Assembly (NCBI GenBank): GCA_013694585.1 | Contig: JACDCB010000123.1 | Span: forward strand, 1-34,726 | Source of the DNA: Candidatus Nitrosopumilus sp. | GTDB taxonomy: Archaea > Thermoproteota > Nitrososphaeria > Nitrososphaerales > Nitrososphaeraceae | Length of the DNA: 34,726 bases | Reading direction: 5' to 3' | Shown here: positions 32,697-34,726 of the stretch, one piece after another | How positions within the stretch are numbered: the stretch's first letter is position 1 | Layout of the letters: every line of letters starts with the position of its first letter | The notes under the pieces: model-generated | Told to the model about the DNA's origin: nothing | The model's input: the letters and a program-made list of their open reading frames with translations, nothing else | Databases searched by the model: none | Translations under genes and position numbers: made by a program

Positions 32697-34024
32697 CTAA
32701 CATTTCTTTTGTTAATATCTAAAACAATCTCCAATTGAGTATCCATTATTTTATTTAGAGAATGTGAGTCTATGGCTAAAGGCGGTATAACTATCATTGT
32801 AGCTCCTAGAGATCTCAGTAGGACCCCCCTCTTGAGTGATTCTCTCATAACAAAATAGTTAATGGGAATTTTATCCACAATGGTAATGGGTTTACCATTC
32901 ACTGCAAGTTCAAATCCAGCTAATAATCCTTTCGCTCTGATATTTTGTACAATTGGAATGGATTGAAATTCTTGCAACCTCTTCCTAAGTTGTTTGCTAT
33001 TTGATTTGATCTTGCCCAGCAGATTATTTTCTTTGTACATTTTTAGATTTTCAATAACAGCAGTGCAACCAATAGGATGTCCAGCATAAGTGTGACCGTG
33101 AAATAGGTGTTTTTGATCTCCTAAAGCGCCAGAAAATTGTTGGAATATTTTTTTGGAAGTTAATGTGAGGGCTAACGGAAAATAACCACCCGTGATTGCT
33201 TTACCAAAACATGCTATGTCGGGAACGCTTTCTTGGGCTACGTATTCTATCATATTTCCAAGTCGTCCAAACCCCGTTGCAATTTCATCTAAAATAAACA
33301 AGATGTTATGCTTTTTGCACATTTCTTTTATTCTGTTTTGATAATTAGTTGGGTAAATATTGACGCCTCCAGCCAATTGAGCACCGCTCTCCATTATTAG
33401 TGCAGCAGTTTTATCGGCATTTTTTTCAATTATCTTCTCTGTCTTTTCTAACAATAGATTTAACTTTTCTGAATTAACTATTCCATTTAGGGTTACCCTT
33501 TTAGGACTCGGAATTACATGACATTTCAATAACAACCTTTTATAACTCTTAAAGTATTTGTCAACATAACCTACCGACATCGCTCCAATAGTATCACCGT
33601 GGTAACCATCAGCAATTGACAAAAATGAAGTTTTCTTCATATTCCCTTGGTTACTCCAATATTGTAAAGCAATTTTTAGAGCAGCTTCTATAGCAGAAGA
33701 ACCATTATCCGTGAAAAACACTTTGTTCAGGCCCTTCGTCAATTTTAAGAATTCATTTGAAAGCTCGATTGATTTATCATTTCCTAATCCAAAAATAGTT
33801 GAGTGTGGTATTTGTTTAATTTGGTTGATCATTGCAATCGTAATCCGATTACTATTAAATCCCCAAACATTGCACCACATATTGGAAATTCCGTCAAGGT
33901 ATTTGTTACCATCATTATCATAAAAATAAAAGTCTCTTCCCGATCTGATAACTCTCCTCTTGAGATATTTGGTGTAATCATGCATTTGTGTATAAGGATA
34001 CCATATGTTGTCACTTTTTGACAA
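32693..34024 (-). CDS. bioA: Adenosylmethionine-8-amino-7-oxononanoate aminotransferase
   Basis: BioA converts KAPA to DAPA using S-adenosylmethionine as amino donor and PLP. The BioA hallmark WYPYTQM is at residues 8-14; class III aminotransferase features follow: GSSAIEAALKIA, GYHGDTIGAMSVG (140-152), DEIATGFGR with Asp246, PLP Lys275 (FGKAITGGYFPLA), and HGHTYAGHPIGCTA. At 443 residues it is full length. Its end overlaps the convergent recombinase by four bases. A minus-strand TATA-like element (TTAATAAATT, 34051-34060) lies about 30 bases before the ATG. Confidence 0.95.
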   Translation of the reverse strand: MSKSDNIWYPYTQMHDYTKYLKRRVIRSGRDFYFYDNDGNKYLDGISNMWCNVWGFNSNRITIAMINQIKQIPHSTIFGLGNDKSIELSNEFLKLTKGLNKVFFTDNGSSAIEAALKIALQYWSNQGNMKKTSFLSIADGYHGDTIGAMSVGYVDKYFKSYKRLLLKCHVIPSPKRVTLNGIVNSEKLNLLLEKTEKIIEKNADKTAALIMESGAQLAGGVNIYPTNYQNRIKEMCKKHNILFILDEIATGFGRLGNMIEYVAQESVPDIACFGKAITGGYFPLALTLTSKKIFQQFSGALGDQKHLFHGHTYAGHPIGCTAVIENLKMYKENNLLGKIKSNSKQLRKRLQEFQSIPIVQNIRAKGLLAGFELAVNGKPITIVDKIPINYFVMRESLKRGVLLRSLGATMIVIPPLAIDSHSLNKIMDTQLEIVLDINKRNVS

Positions 34025-34121
34025 ATATAGATAACCTATCCTTGTGTTGATTAATAAATTCTTTATCTTTCTATTCTTGAAATATATATTGATAGTCTGT
34101 TAATGTAAACTGCTAACCTAA
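34025..34121. promoter_or_regulatory. Divergent promoter region between bioA and the unknown gene
   Basis: Only 97 bases separate the two starts. The minus-strand TATA element for bioA is at 34051-34060; AATATATATT at 34081-34090 can serve the plus-strand gene. TGTAAAC at 34104-34110 matches half of the bacterial BirA operator, but no second half is present, so it is not called as an operator. Confidence 0.45.
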
Positions 34122-34685
34122 ATGGATGTAAAGGAATTATTATACTCCGAAATCGATCAACTTGGTATAGATTTTATCAAAACAAAAATTAAAAATAACA
34201 TTCTGAACTCAGAGTACATAATCAAACAAATATTTGAAGAATGTGCTAAATCAAGAGGTGCTCAGAATCTATCTCCTTCTGATTATATCTCCTTAGCTGA
34301 AGCTTTGATGCATTACTTACTTGCAATTACTATAACACCGTCACAGAGGAAAATTAATATAAATAAAACTGAAGTCAGCATTCTTGTTCCGGGTGCCAGC
34401 GGTTTAAAAAATGGTGGAGATAAAGTGCTAATTATTCAATTTCTAAAGGGAGGTAAAGTTGAATATGAGCATACTGTCAGCGATTTGTTAAAAATACAAC
34501 CAACTCTCGATAATATATGGTTAGTCTCATACTGCCCTGTAATAACCCTATTCCCGCTGAAAAATTTTGTTATTAATAGTGCGTCAAATGGAACAAAAAA
34601 GCTTGCACAACCATTTTCACAATTGATGATTCAAATAAATGACTTTCTCGATCGGATTAATTATTCCGGTTTTCGCATTCTCTAA
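34122..34685 (+). CDS. Unknown protein linked to biotin genes
   Basis: This 187-residue protein is not recognised. The first ~80 residues are helical (DVKELLYSEIDQLGIDFIK, SPSDYISLAEALMHYLLAI). The middle has a beta pattern (EVSILVPGASGLK, DKVLIIQFLKGGKVEYE, NIWLVSYCPVITLFPLKNF) and the end is helical. It is not BioD: there is no P-loop. It has no signal or membrane helix. It is divergent from bioA across a 97-base shared promoter region and is followed after 16 bases by the second palindrome. A role in biotin supply or its control is inferred from position only. Confidence 0.6.
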   Translation: MDVKELLYSEIDQLGIDFIKTKIKNNILNSEYIIKQIFEECAKSRGAQNLSPSDYISLAEALMHYLLAITITPSQRKININKTEVSILVPGASGLKNGGDKVLIIQFLKGGKVEYEHTVSDLLKIQPTLDNIWLVSYCPVITLFPLKNFVINSASNGTKKLAQPFSQLMIQINDFLDRINYSGFRIL

Positions 34686-34701
34686 GACAGGTATCTATTG
34701 A

Positions 34702-34726
34702 TATTTCATAATTCGAATTTTGAAAT
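34702..34726. repeat. 26-base palindrome, copy 2 (cut by the window edge)
   Basis: Twenty-four of the 25 visible bases match copy 1 at 29665-29690; the single difference is T for A in the right arm, so this copy is a slightly imperfect palindrome. It begins 16 bases after the stop codon of the preceding gene. The last base lies outside the window. Confidence 0.85.

Noticed and set aside
34104-34110. TGTAAAC half-site resembling the bacterial BirA operator
   Set aside because: Only one half is present, and a seven-base match in AT-rich DNA is expected by chance.

Overview
The window reads as a piece of an archaeal chromosome, most likely from the Nitrososphaeria (Thaumarchaeota, the ammonia-oxidising archaea). 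The evidence is an archaeal-type rpl3-rpl4-rpl23 ... rpl6 ribosomal operon with rps4e and the RNase P subunit rnp1 inside it, a 20S proteasome alpha subunit, a COG2106-type SPOUT methyltransferase in front of rpl3, a DUF371 protein, a tRNA with a bulge-helix-bulge intron outside the anticodon loop, and TATA boxes 25-31 bases upstream of the start codon (leaderless or short-leader genes, many starting with TTG). The DNA is AT-rich. A Nitrosocosmicus/Nitrososphaera-like soil lineage would fit, but the genus is inference.

Layout. Bases 1-90 are the last part of a 23S rRNA; no 5S gene follows. Bases 442-7411 carry a DHH phosphoesterase, a dual-specificity-type protein phosphatase, a membrane-anchored HtrA protease with two PDZ domains, a small conserved protein, a tiny secreted methionine-rich protein, a UbiD decarboxylase, a cysteine-containing unknown and a Dps-like ferritin. 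A sparse stretch (7412-8057) holds one plausible small membrane protein. Bases 8058-17044 are mixed housekeeping genes: a zinc-finger protein facing away from a tail-anchored J-domain protein, a GT2 glycosyltransferase with an HIT hydrolase, a small zinc ribbon, ilvD, a secreted thaumarchaeal-looking protein, two small unknowns, purC, DUF371, psmA and a thioredoxin-fold protein.

Bases 17041-25737 are one ribosomal superoperon: SPOUT methyltransferase, then rpl3, rpl4, rpl23, rps19, rpl22, rps3, rpl29, rnp1, rps17, rpl14, rpl24, rps4e, rpl5, rps14, rps8 and rpl6, mostly abutting or overlapping. rpl2 is missing from its usual place between rpl23 and rps19, and the usual genes after rpl6 are absent. 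A tRNA-Asn(GUU) with a 29-base noncanonical intron follows.

Bases 25986-29496 (minus strand) hold an unknown protein, then a tight group: nucleotidyltransferase, LLM-type oxidoreductase, thiolase and its DUF35 zinc-ribbon/OB partner. Bases 29665-34726 are the most unusual part: bioF, bioB, a small serine recombinase, bioA and an unknown protein. This block is bracketed by two nearly identical 26-base palindromes, each 15-16 bases after the stop codon of the outermost gene. Biotin genes, an embedded recombinase of the family that acts on dyad sites of this size, and matching outer palindromes make this the best candidate for an undescribed arrangement, either a recombinable biotin cassette or a regulon boundary.
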